This document shows positions 24,339 through 33,142 of a stretch of 64,000 nucleotides of DNA, in pieces (the stretch's first letter is position 1; every line of letters begins with the position of its first letter). The DNA is from Micromonospora sp. HNM0581 (GTDB taxonomy: Bacteria > Actinomycetota > Actinomycetes > Mycobacteriales > Micromonosporaceae): contig NZ_JAASAD010000013.1 in assembly GCF_012726175.1 (NCBI RefSeq), positions 85,109 to 149,108 on the forward strand. The letters are read 5' to 3'. Under the pieces are notes generated by a model. The model saw only the letters and a program-made list of their open reading frames with translations. It was not told the DNA's origin and did not search any database. The position numbers were made by a program, and so were the translations under genes.

Positions 24339-27064
24339 CCGGCCTGGCGCCAGGGTCGATCAGCGGCGCCCGGCTGGCCGAGACCCTCGGGTCGTGGCGG
24401 GCCGCGTTGCGCATCGCCCGCCGCGAGGCGAGACGGGCCAGTGGACGCACCTCCCTGGTCCTGGCGATGATCATCCTGCCGGTGCTGGCGTTGAGCTACA
24501 TCGCGGTGAGCTTCGACATGTCCCGGCTGACCCCGGGCGAACAGTTGGAACGCCGGCTCGGCGACGCCGATGCGGAACTTCGGGTGGTCGGGCACGGCCC
24601 AGTCGAGCAGAGCCCCGACGGCAGAGGCTGGACCGCCGGCGACCAGAACCGACGGCTCACCTCACCGGTCACCGCGGAGTACGTCACCGCGCTGCTACCC
24701 GAGGGCAGCCGGGTGCTGCCGGTACGGCGCTGGGTGCCGTACAGCGCCTGGCTGGGTGACCGGCCCCCGGCGGACATGGTCGCCACGGTGGTCGACCTGA
24801 CCGACCCGCTCGGGGGCGGCATCGCCCGGGTCCACCAGGGCAGGCCACCGGCCGCCGCCGACGAGATCGCGGTGAACCTGGCCGCCCGACGCGAACTGGG
24901 CGTCGACATCGGGGACCGGGTCGTCGCAGGTGACCGAACCCGCACCTGGACCGTCGTCGGCCTGGCCGAACTCCCCGAGCAGTTGACCGCGATGGTCATC
25001 CTGCACCCGGCCGGCGCGCCGACGACGACCCACCCCGACGAGGTGTTCCTGGCCGACCTGCCCGGCCCGCCCACCGACGACGTTTTCCGGCACCTCAACG
25101 GCCACGGCGTCGTGGTCACCGCCCGGGTACCCGCCCCGGCCGGGAAGCTGTTGCAGCAGAACGAATCTCGGATCGGCGCGATGGACCTGGAAGAGGTCGG
25201 CACCGTCGTGCTGGTCGGCGGGCTCGGCCTGCTCGAGGTCGTGCTGCTGGTCGGGCCGGCGTTCGCCGTCGGGGTGCGCCGTCGGCGGCGGGAGCTGGCC
25301 CTGGTGGCGGTCGCCGGTGGTGACGCCGCGCAGCTGCGCCGGGTGGTGCTCGCCGACGGTGTGGTGCTCGGCGCCACCGGCGCCATGACCGGAATCACAC
25401 TCGGCGTGGCTGCCGCCTTCGCCGGCCGACCCCTCGTCGAAGAGTTCGTCTTTCAGCACCGGTTCGGCGGCTACCGCCTCTGGCCCGCAGCCCTGGTCGT
25501 GATCGCGCTGGTCGCGGTGCTGGCCGGGCTCCTGGCCGCGCTGGTACCGGCGTGGACGGCCGCCCGGCAGGACGTGGTGGCCGGGCTCGCCGGACGGCGC
25601 ACCCCGCCCGGCCACCGACGCCGGTGGTTGGCCGTCGGCGTCACGCTGACCGTCAGCGGCACCGTGGTGGCCGCGATCGGCGCGGTGGTCACCTCGCAGT
25701 CGGTGATCCTCGCCGGGCTGGTCCTGGGCGAACTGGGACTGGTCTTCGCCACCCCGACACTCGTGGGGCTGCTGGCCCGGCTCGGCCGTTTCCTGCCCCT
25801 GGCGCCCCGGATCGCGGTACGCGACGCCAGCCGCAACCGCGCGTCGGCTGCGCCGGCCATCTCCGCCGTGATGGCCGCGGTGGCCGGTAGCGTCGCCCTC
25901 GGCCTCTTCCAGGCCAGCGACGACGTGCGCGCCGACCGGCACCACCAGCCGCTGCTTCCGGAACGCACCGTCCTGGTCACCGCCGCCGGCGATCCCGTGT
26001 CGGGCCGCCCGCCCACCCTCGACACGATCGACGGCCCGGTGCGGGCACTGATCGACGCCGGCACGATCGCCCCGCTGGTGGTGGCCGGCTGCTCGCCGGA
26101 CTTCTACGCCTGCACGATCACCGCGACGATGCCGCCCGAGCGGGTCTGCCCCTGGCAGCCGTACTCGCCGCTCAGCGCCACCGACCAGCGGCGGGCCCGC
26201 GCCGACCCCCGCTGCCGGCACACCGGAGACGGCCCCGAGGGGCCGTACCTGCGGGTTCTCGTGGACGACGGCGGGACGCTGAGGCTACTCACCGGAGGAG
26301 CACCAGCGGACGTGGCGGAGGCCGCCGCAACGTTGCGCGCGGGTGGCGCAGTGGTCACCGACGCCCGTTTCCTGCGTGACGGCCACCTGGACCTGAGGGT
26401 CGAACACCACACCGACACGCTGCCGCCGGACATCGCCACCGTGCCCGGGTACGCCCTGCACACCGGGCTGGGTCAGCACTGGCTGCTGCTGTCCAACGCC
26501 GCCGCCGACCGGCTCGGGCTCGTGAGAGGGCAGACCGGCTGGGCGTTGGAAGCGCAGCAGCCACCGGATCAGCACCACCAGAACGAACTCGCCGCCGCGC
26601 TCCGCCCGCTCGCCCCTGCGGGGATCGCGGTGGAGGGAGGCCGGAGCCACGACGACGACACCCGACCAAGGCTGTTGTTGCTGGCGCTGGTCTCCGCGGT
26701 GGTGACCGTCGGCGCCGCCGGCATCGCCACCGGCCTGGCCGCCGCCGAGGGGCGGACAGATCTGTCCACCCTGGCCGCCATCGGCGCGGGACCGGATGTA
26801 CGCCGTCTGCTGTCGCTCTGCCAGGCCGGAGTGATCGCGGTGCTCGGCTCGGTACTGGGTATCGTCGCCGGACTCGTCTCGGTTCTGATCGTGCTGGCCT
26901 TCACCAACAGGCGGTACGCCCACAGCTGGCCCGTCGAACCGCCCTACCCGCTGGTGATGCCCTGGCTCACGCTCGGCGTGCTGGTGGTGGTACCGCTTGT
27001 GGCGATGCTCGGCGCGGCGCTGTTCACCCGGTCTCGGCTACCCGTGGAACGCCGGCTGGACTGA
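24335..27064 (+). CDS. ABC transporter permease, two FtsX modules
   Basis: 909 residues. An N-terminal membrane helix (LVLAMIILPVLALSYIAV) is followed by a large extracytoplasmic domain; a first FtsX-type helix triplet (about 285-410: VLVGGLGLLEVVLLVGPAFAVG, then RRRRELALVAVAGGDAAQLR); further helices at about 430-490; a second extracytoplasmic domain (about 520-770); and a C-terminal FtsX triplet (LLLLALVSAVVTVGAAGIATG ... VVVPLVAMLGAALFT). Both halves carry the RREL..LAVAGG / TDLSTLAAIGAG coupling pattern. Partner of the preceding ATPase (4-bp overlap). Substrate unknown. Confidence 0.9.
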   Translation: MTGLAPGSISGARLAETLGSWRAALRIARREARRASGRTSLVLAMIILPVLALSYIAVSFDMSRLTPGEQLERRLGDADAELRVVGHGPVEQSPDGRGWTAGDQNRRLTSPVTAEYVTALLPEGSRVLPVRRWVPYSAWLGDRPPADMVATVVDLTDPLGGGIARVHQGRPPAAADEIAVNLAARRELGVDIGDRVVAGDRTRTWTVVGLAELPEQLTAMVILHPAGAPTTTHPDEVFLADLPGPPTDDVFRHLNGHGVVVTARVPAPAGKLLQQNESRIGAMDLEEVGTVVLVGGLGLLEVVLLVGPAFAVGVRRRRRELALVAVAGGDAAQLRRVVLADGVVLGATGAMTGITLGVAAAFAGRPLVEEFVFQHRFGGYRLWPAALVVIALVAVLAGLLAALVPAWTAARQDVVAGLAGRRTPPGHRRRWLAVGVTLTVSGTVVAAIGAVVTSQSVILAGLVLGELGLVFATPTLVGLLARLGRFLPLAPRIAVRDASRNRASAAPAISAVMAAVAGSVALGLFQASDDVRADRHHQPLLPERTVLVTAAGDPVSGRPPTLDTIDGPVRALIDAGTIAPLVVAGCSPDFYACTITATMPPERVCPWQPYSPLSATDQRRARADPRCRHTGDGPEGPYLRVLVDDGGTLRLLTGGAPADVAEAAATLRAGGAVVTDARFLRDGHLDLRVEHHTDTLPPDIATVPGYALHTGLGQHWLLLSNAAADRLGLVRGQTGWALEAQQPPDQHHQNELAAALRPLAPAGIAVEGGRSHDDDTRPRLLLLALVSAVVTVGAAGIATGLAAAEGRTDLSTLAAIGAGPDVRRLLSLCQAGVIAVLGSVLGIVAGLVSVLIVLAFTNRRYAHSWPVEPPYPLVMPWLTLGVLVVVPLVAMLGAALFTRSRLPVERRLD

Positions 27065-27129
27065 CCGGCGCCGCGGGCCCAGACGGGGCGAATAGTGCCC
27101 TGCCTACGAGACGTACGTGCAACGGGCCG

Positions 27130-27170
27130 GTGGTCGGGAGATCAGGATCTTCCAGCTGGTACCCGACCAC
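27130..27170. terminator. Hairpin between convergent permease and map genes
   Basis: GTGGTCGGG and CCCGACCAC pair perfectly across 23 nt that contain a further small symmetry (GATCAGGATC). Located between the stop codons of the two convergent genes. Confidence 0.5.
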
Positions 27171-27203
27171 GGTCACCGCAGCCGACCGACGACCTGACCA
27201 TCG

Positions 27204-28061
27204 TCACGGCAGTGTGAGGATCTCGTGGCCGTCCTCGGTCACCAGCACGGTGTGCTCGAACTGTGCGGTCCATTTCCGGTCCTTGGTGACCACCGTCCAG
27301 CCGTCGTCCCAGAGATCGTACTGGTACGTGCCGAGAGTGATCATCGGCTCGATGGTGAAGGTCATTCCCGGCTCCATCACGTCGGTGGGGCGCGGGCTGT
27401 CGTAGTGCGGCACGTAAAGCCCGCTGTGGAAGGCTTCGCCGATGCCGTGGCCGGTGAAGTCGCGGACGACGCCGTACCCGAAACGCTTGGCGTACGACTC
27501 GATGACCCGACCGATCACGTTGATCTGCCGCCCCGGAGCGACCGCCCGGATGCCCCGCATCGTCGCCTCGCGGGTCCGCTCGACCAGCAGCCGATTCTCC
27601 TCGGCGACCTCGCCGACGCAGAATGTCGCGTTCGTGTCGCCGTGCACGCCACCGATGTACGCGGTGACGTCGACGTTGACGATGTCGGCGTCGACAAGAG
27701 TGGTCGAGTCGGGGATGCCGTGGCAGATCACCTCGTTGAGGCTGGTGCAGCAGGACTTCGGGAAGCCCCGGTAGCCCAGGGTCGACGGGTACGCCCCGTT
27801 GTCGACGAGAAAGTCGTGCACCACCCGGTCGATCTCGTCGGTGGTCACACCGGGCTTGCAGTGCTCGCCCGCCAACTGCACCGCCTGGGCGGCGATCCGG
27901 CCTGCCAGACGCATCTTCTCGATGGTCTCCGGCGGTTGCACGTGTGACCCCTGCCAGGGGCGGGGGGCCTTCTTGCCGACGTACTCGGGTCGGACGATGT
28001 GGGCGGGCACCGGCCGCCACGGAGAGAGCGTGCCGGGGGTCAGCGGCGCACGGACGGTCAT
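27204..28061 (-). CDS. map: Methionine aminopeptidase, type I
   Basis: 285 residues; removes N-terminal methionine from nascent proteins. All five metal ligands are visible: VDVTAYIGGVHGDTN (two Asp), FTGHGIG (His), TFTIEPM (Glu) and AQFEHTV (Glu). The extra 40-residue N-terminal extension with PxxP-like sequence (GTLSPWRPVPAHIVRPEYV) is characteristic of the actinobacterial MapA/MapB forms. It is not in the ribosomal-protein cluster, so it may be a second copy. It diverges from the STAS gene, with 95 bp between the two starts. Confidence 0.95.
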   Translation of the reverse strand: MTVRAPLTPGTLSPWRPVPAHIVRPEYVGKKAPRPWQGSHVQPPETIEKMRLAGRIAAQAVQLAGEHCKPGVTTDEIDRVVHDFLVDNGAYPSTLGYRGFPKSCCTSLNEVICHGIPDSTTLVDADIVNVDVTAYIGGVHGDTNATFCVGEVAEENRLLVERTREATMRGIRAVAPGRQINVIGRVIESYAKRFGYGVVRDFTGHGIGEAFHSGLYVPHYDSPRPTDVMEPGMTFTIEPMITLGTYQYDLWDDGWTVVTKDRKWTAQFEHTVLVTEDGHEILTLP

Positions 28062-28156
28062 GCGGCAAGCCTATCGCCGCCCGAGCGGTCCCCCTCCGCC
28101 GCCGGCAGCTCCGAGTGGTTGTTGCCCTACCACAGACGCTGTGTCAAGGTGTCTGC

Positions 28157-28471
28157 GTGGATCAAGGGGGCGCACCTCCCATCTTCTCCGCCGACGCGGA
28201 GACCGATGGTGATCACGTCAGTGTGGTGGTCACCGGTGAGGTCGACATGGCGACCGCCGACACCATGCTGCAGACCGTGCTGCGTACGCTGGCCCGCCGG
28301 GTCACCCTCGACCTGCGCGCGGTCACCTTCTTCGACTCGGCGGCCATCCACGCGGTGGTCCAGCTCGCCGATCGTTACCCGGACGCCCTGACGGTCCTGC
28401 CGTCCCGACAGGTCAGTCGGGTGCTAGAGATCGCCGGTCTGGGCAGCCAACCCTGGCTGCAGCCGACCTGA
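28157..28471 (+). CDS. STAS-domain anti-anti-sigma factor
   Basis: 104 residues, a single STAS domain: GDHVSVVVTGEVDMATADTML, then VTLDLRAVTFFDSAAIHAVVQLADRY, where FFDSAA holds the serine that anti-sigma kinases phosphorylate. GTG at 28157 with AAGGTG 5-6 nt upstream. It is convergent with, and 26 bp from, the 1234-residue SpoIIE/HATPase protein. That protein contains both an anti-sigma-type kinase domain and a PP2C phosphatase, so the pair probably forms a partner-switching module. Confidence 0.88.
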   Translation: MDQGGAPPIFSADAETDGDHVSVVVTGEVDMATADTMLQTVLRTLARRVTLDLRAVTFFDSAAIHAVVQLADRYPDALTVLPSRQVSRVLEIAGLGSQPWLQPT

Positions 28472-28497
28472 CCAGGCTGATCGTGTCGACCGGGCGG

Positions 28498-31400
28498 CTA
28501 CCCGGTCAACTCGCGGCGCAACGTGACCCTGGTCCCCTCCGGGGTGTGCTCGACCGCGAGGTCCCCGAGCGCCCGGATCAGCGACAGCCCGCGCCCCCGG
28601 AAGCCCGCCCCCGTCGACTCCCGCCACCGTCCGCTGTCAGTTACCGTCGCCACCACGGTGCGGTCCTCGACCCGCACCTCGACGTCCACCACCGGCTCCA
28701 CCGGGTCGACCGGGTGTTCGATGGCGTTCGCCGCCGCTTCGGACACCGCCACGGTCAGGTCGAACAGGTCCGTCTCGCCCACCCGATGCGCCACGAGGAA
28801 GTCCTCCAGCCGCTTGCGTAGCACACTGAGCCGGGTCGGGTCGGCGGGCAGCCGCAGCGCGAACCGGTTGAGTTCGACAGCCTCCAGGGCCAGCACCGCG
28901 ACGTCGTCCCGCCGGGGTCGGCTGGCGACCCGCGCCACCACCGCCTCGATCAGGTCCTCGACGTGCTCGCCTGAGCCGTTTGCGTCGGCACGTAGCAGGG
29001 CCAGTGAGTCGTCGATGCCGACCCGCCGGTCCTCGATCAGGCCGTCGGTGTAGAGCAGTAGCCGTTCACCGGCCCGCAGCTCGCCGGAGACGGTTTCGTA
29101 GTCGGTGCCCGCGATGGCACCGACCGGCGGGCCGAGCGCCCGGCCGTGCAGGAACGCCACCTCGGCGCCGCGGATCAGCAGGGGTGACGGATGCCCGGCG
29201 CTGGCATAGCGCATGCGACCCGTCCGAGGGCTGAACCACAGGCAGAAAACCGTCGCGAACGAACGTGACTCGGTGGAACCCACCAGCCGGTTCAGCCGGG
29301 TCAACGACTCGCCGGGATCGAAACCCTCAAGAACGTACGCCCGCAGCGCGTTGCGTAGCTGGCCCATTGCCGCAGCTGCCGGCACCCCCTTGCCGACCAC
29401 GTCACCGATGACGAGCACGAGTTCGTCGTCGTCCCGGGCCACCACGTCGTACCAGTCGCCGCCCACCTCCACGTCGGCGCTGCCCGGCAGGTACCGGCTG
29501 GCCACCACGGCTCCGGGCAGTTGGGGCAGGCTGCGCGGCAACAGGCTGTGCTGGAGGGTGGTGGCGATGCGGTGCTCGGCCTCGTAGAGCTGGGCGTTCT
29601 CCATTCGCGCTCCGACCAGGCGGGCGAGCTGCGTCAACGCGGCCTCGTCGGCGTCGGCGCTCTCAGCGGTCGGATGCCACACGCTCAGCTCGCCGAGCGG
29701 CTGGTCGGCCGCACCGGTCAAGGGCAGGACGAAGGACGGATCGACGCTGCTGGCCCCACCGGCGTCGGCCTCGTAGCGGGTGCCACCGGCGGAGACCACC
29801 ACCCGCACGGCCTCGGCGAGGTTCAACGCGTGGTGGGCGGCGACCCGGAGCACGTCGCCGGTGGACCGGGCGGTGTTGACCGCGACCGCAGCGTCAGCTA
29901 GCGCACGCAACCGGCGGATGATCTGGTTGCGCAGCTGACCGAGGGCCATGTTGGCGCGGACCCGGGCGATCAGTTCCTGTCCCGAGAAGGGTTTGGTGAG
30001 ATAGTCGTCCGCACCCACCGACAACCCGGCCACCTCCTCGGCCGAGCCGGCACGGGCGGAGAGCAGCACGATCGGCACGTACCGGGTACGCGCATCCGCG
30101 CGCAGTGCGGCGACCAGACCGAATCCGTCCAGGCGCGGCATCATCACGTCGGTGAGCACCAGGTCGAAGGCCTGCTCGGTGGCGAGCCGCAGCGCCTCCA
30201 CCCCGTCGGTGGCGGTGCTCACCTCCCAGGTGGGTACGAGCAACCGGGTGACGTGTTCGCGTAGATCGGGATTGTCGTCGACGACGAGCACCCGTCCGGC
30301 GGGTACTGCGGGCGGGGACTGCCCTTCCCGCACCGCCGACCGCTCGGCCTCCGGCCCGGTGGAGGCGGCCGACGGGTGGGACGCGGCCGTACCCGGACCG
30401 GCGGTCCACTGAACGGTTTCGGCGACGAAGAGCGGAGCCTGCCGCGGCTCGCGGGCGGTGGGGTCGTTGTCGGCCACCCGGTCGGCCGGCAGGTGCCCGG
30501 TACCGAACGGCACGGTGACCACGAAGGTGCTGCCCTGGTCGACCTGACTCGTGGCACCGACCTGCCCGCCGTGCATCTCCACCAGCTCCCGCACCAGGGC
30601 CAGACCGATCCCGGTGCCCTCGTGGCTACGGGAACGTACGCCCGGTACCCGATGGAACCGCTCGAACACGTGTGGCAGTTCCCTGGCGTCGATGCCCACC
30701 CCGGTGTCGACCACCTCCAACCGGGCGACACCGTCGACTGCGCGGACCCGGACCCTGACCTCCCCCTCGAAAGTGAACTTGAGGGCGTTCGACACCAAAT
30801 TGAGGACGATCTTTTCCCACATGTCAGGGTCGACGAAGACCGGTTCCGGCAGCGGCGGGCAGTCCACCAGCAGCCGCAGCCCGGCTCGCTCACTGGCGGA
30901 GCGGAACGTGCTGGCCAGTCGGGAGGTGTAACCGGCGAGGTCGGTGGGCTCGTAGTGGGCCACCAACCGACCGGACTCCAGCCGGGAAAAGTCGAGCACC
31001 GTGTTCACCAGCTTCAGCAACCGCAACGCGTTACGGTGCATCACGGTCAACCGTTGCGTGTGGTCCTCGCCGATCGCCGGATCGGCGAGCAGGTCCTCCA
31101 ACGGGCCCAGTACCAGGGTCAACGGGGTGCGGAACTCGTGACTCACGTTGGCGAAGAAGTTGGTCTTGGCGAGGTCCAGGGCGGCCAGCTCGGCGGCCCT
31201 GGCCCGTTCCTGCTCGTACGCCCGCTGTTTGCCCACCGCCCGGGAGATCTGCGCCGCGACCAACTCGAAGAACGTGCGGTACTCCTCGGTCAGCGGTAGG
31301 CGGCGGGCCACTCCCAGGACCAGGGTCCCGGCCGCCTCGTTGGTCGCGCTGATCGGCAGCACCACCGCCTCGTCGGCGGTGTCCGCCGGCACCTGACCGA

Positions 31401-32202
31401 GCAGGTCCGCCGTGGCGACGACCCCGCTGTCACCGGCAGCCGCCAGCTCGACCAGACGGGCGGACACCTCGGCGGCGACCGCCTCGCCGCTGCCGATTCC
31501 CGTCCGGCACAGGTGCCCGTCGGCGTCGGTCAGGTAGAGCAGCCCGAAGGGGACGTCGTCGCGATACCGGTCGAGCACCGCCGCAGCGGCCCGGCCGAGT
31601 TCTTCGCTGCTCACCGGGTCGGCCAGTGCCGAGCCAAGTTCGGCGAGGGCTCGCAGTCGTCGCTCACCCAGCACGCGGCCGGTGGTCTCGCTGCAGATGC
31701 AGAGCACCCCGCTGATCGTGCCGTCGGAGTCACGGATCGGGTCGTAGGAGACGTCGAAGTAGACATCCTCCACGAAGCCGTGCCGATCGAGCAGGAAGTG
31801 ATGATCCTGGGCCTGGTACGACTCGCCGCCGCGTAGTACCCCGGTGAGCAGCGGCTCCAGCACGTCCCAGGTCTCGGCCCAGTGTTCCCGGGCAGGCTCG
31901 CCGAGCACTGCGGGATGCTTGTCACCGATGGTCGGCCGGTAGGCGTCGTTGTAGAAGGCCCGCAGATCGTCGCCCCAGAACATGGCGATCTGCGCCTTGG
32001 AGGCGAGCATCGTGCTGAGGGCGTTGCCCAGCGAGGTCGGCCAGTGGCTCGGTGGACCGAGTGGGTGAGTCGACCAGTCGCGGTCGCGCAGCAGCGCACC
32101 CATCTCACCGCCGCCCGCGAACGCTGCCGCGAGCAGCGCGGGCGTCTCGTCTCCCGCTGCGGACGGCTGGCCACCGTCCACGCCCCCCTGGGCCGATCTC
32201 AT
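28498..32202 (-). CDS. Hybrid histidine kinase / response receiver / SpoIIE phosphatase / anti-sigma kinase
   Basis: 1234 residues, no membrane helix. Domains in order: PAS-like (about 35-175), GAF (about 180-325), HisKA with FFANVSHEFRTPLT (His near 354), HATPase_c (about 455-575, with GTGIGLALVREL), receiver domain (about 633-750; VLVVDDNPD acidic pair, phospho-acceptor in LVLTDVMMPRLDG, TKPF lysine), a GAF-like segment (about 770-880), SpoIIE/PP2C phosphatase (about 885-1095; GGDWYDVV and VIGDVVGKG metal ligands), and a C-terminal anti-sigma HATPase_c_2 (about 1110-1230; EAAANAIEHP). ATG 32202 has GGGAGG 5 nt upstream. It faces a STAS gene and probably integrates several inputs to release a sigma factor. 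Confidence 0.9.
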   Translation of the reverse strand: MRSAQGGVDGGQPSAAGDETPALLAAAFAGGGEMGALLRDRDWSTHPLGPPSHWPTSLGNALSTMLASKAQIAMFWGDDLRAFYNDAYRPTIGDKHPAVLGEPAREHWAETWDVLEPLLTGVLRGGESYQAQDHHFLLDRHGFVEDVYFDVSYDPIRDSDGTISGVLCICSETTGRVLGERRLRALAELGSALADPVSSEELGRAAAAVLDRYRDDVPFGLLYLTDADGHLCRTGIGSGEAVAAEVSARLVELAAAGDSGVVATADLLGQVPADTADEAVVLPISATNEAAGTLVLGVARRLPLTEEYRTFFELVAAQISRAVGKQRAYEQERARAAELAALDLAKTNFFANVSHEFRTPLTLVLGPLEDLLADPAIGEDHTQRLTVMHRNALRLLKLVNTVLDFSRLESGRLVAHYEPTDLAGYTSRLASTFRSASERAGLRLLVDCPPLPEPVFVDPDMWEKIVLNLVSNALKFTFEGEVRVRVRAVDGVARLEVVDTGVGIDARELPHVFERFHRVPGVRSRSHEGTGIGLALVRELVEMHGGQVGATSQVDQGSTFVVTVPFGTGHLPADRVADNDPTAREPRQAPLFVAETVQWTAGPGTAASHPSAASTGPEAERSAVREGQSPPAVPAGRVLVVDDNPDLREHVTRLLVPTWEVSTATDGVEALRLATEQAFDLVLTDVMMPRLDGFGLVAALRADARTRYVPIVLLSARAGSAEEVAGLSVGADDYLTKPFSGQELIARVRANMALGQLRNQIIRRLRALADAAVAVNTARSTGDVLRVAAHHALNLAEAVRVVVSAGGTRYEADAGGASSVDPSFVLPLTGAADQPLGELSVWHPTAESADADEAALTQLARLVGARMENAQLYEAEHRIATTLQHSLLPRSLPQLPGAVVASRYLPGSADVEVGGDWYDVVARDDDELVLVIGDVVGKGVPAAAAMGQLRNALRAYVLEGFDPGESLTRLNRLVGSTESRSFATVFCLWFSPRTGRMRYASAGHPSPLLIRGAEVAFLHGRALGPPVGAIAGTDYETVSGELRAGERLLLYTDGLIEDRRVGIDDSLALLRADANGSGEHVEDLIEAVVARVASRPRRDDVAVLALEAVELNRFALRLPADPTRLSVLRKRLEDFLVAHRVGETDLFDLTVAVSEAAANAIEHPVDPVEPVVDVEVRVEDRTVVATVTDSGRWRESTGAGFRGRGLSLIRALGDLAVEHTPEGTRVTLRRELTG

Positions 32203-32372
32203 GCAGCCTCCCTGGGCGCGCCCGCACCGCTCCCGATCATCAAAGCCCTGACCCGCCTTCTACCCAGGCGGATCAGCAACGTAACGCACCCGAGTCGTCG
32301 GAGGCTGCTCGGCATCGGGCGGACCGGTGGGCTTCTCCACCACCCGACACCCCGCGGAGGGCGTGGCCGAGA

Positions 32373-33140
32373 TCACAACGGGGTGACGTACGCCCCGGTG
32401 ATGCCCCCGTCGACGACGAACTGTGCGGCAGTCATGAAGGAGGAATCGTCGCTGGCCAGGAAGGCCACCGCAGCGGCGATCTCGGTCGGCTCACCGAACC
32501 TGCCCATCGGCACGTGCACCAGCCGGCGGGCAGCGCGCTCCGGATCGGCGGCGAACAACTCCCGGAGCAGTGGCGTGGCCACCGGACCCGGACAGAGGGC
32601 GTTGACCCGGATGCCGTCCCGGGCGAACTGCACACCCAGTTCCCGGGTGAGCGCCAGCACTCCGCCCTTGCTGGCGGTGTAAGCGATCTGGGATGTCGCC
32701 GCGCCCATCAACGCCACGAAGGAGGCGGTGTTGATGATCGAGCCTCGGCCCTGCCGCCGCATGTGCGGGATGACGTGCCTACAGCACAGGTAGACACTCG
32801 TCGTGTTGACCCGCAGTACCCGTTCCCACGCGTCCAGCCGGGTGTCCAGGATGGAGTCGTCGTCCGGTGGGGAGATGCCGGCGTTGTTGAACGCCACATC
32901 CACCCGCCCGTACCGGTCGACGACCCCGTCGAACAGGTCGCGTACCGCCGACTCGTCGGCCACGTCGGCCGCTACGAAACTGCCACCCACCTCGTCGGCT
33001 GCCCGCTGCCCGCCCTCGATGTCGACGTCCACGCAGACCACCCGGGCACCCTCCGCGGCGAACCGCCGCACCGTGGCCAACCCGATTCCGCTGGCCGCCC
33101 CGGTCACCACGGCCACCCGGTCCCGCAACCGTCCCTGCAT
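32373..33140 (-). CDS. Short-chain dehydrogenase/reductase
   Basis: 255-residue classical SDR. TGAASGIGLA binds the cofactor; the acidic VCVDVD after strand 2 favours NAD over NADP. NNAG, the catalytic Ser in NTASFVALMGAATS, and YTASKGG (Tyr and Lys) are intact; the C-terminus ends VVDGGITGAYVTPL, a normal SDR end. ATG 33140 has GAGGAG 5 nt upstream; a GTG at 33146 overlaps the aldehyde dehydrogenase stop. Third gene of a minus-strand cluster with the glutamine synthetase-like and aldehyde dehydrogenase genes. Substrate not deducible. Confidence 0.9.
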   Translation of the reverse strand: MQGRLRDRVAVVTGAASGIGLATVRRFAAEGARVVCVDVDIEGGQRAADEVGGSFVAADVADESAVRDLFDGVVDRYGRVDVAFNNAGISPPDDDSILDTRLDAWERVLRVNTTSVYLCCRHVIPHMRRQGRGSIINTASFVALMGAATSQIAYTASKGGVLALTRELGVQFARDGIRVNALCPGPVATPLLRELFAADPERAARRLVHVPMGRFGEPTEIAAAVAFLASDDSSFMTAAQFVVDGGITGAYVTPL

Positions 33141-33142
33141 GA

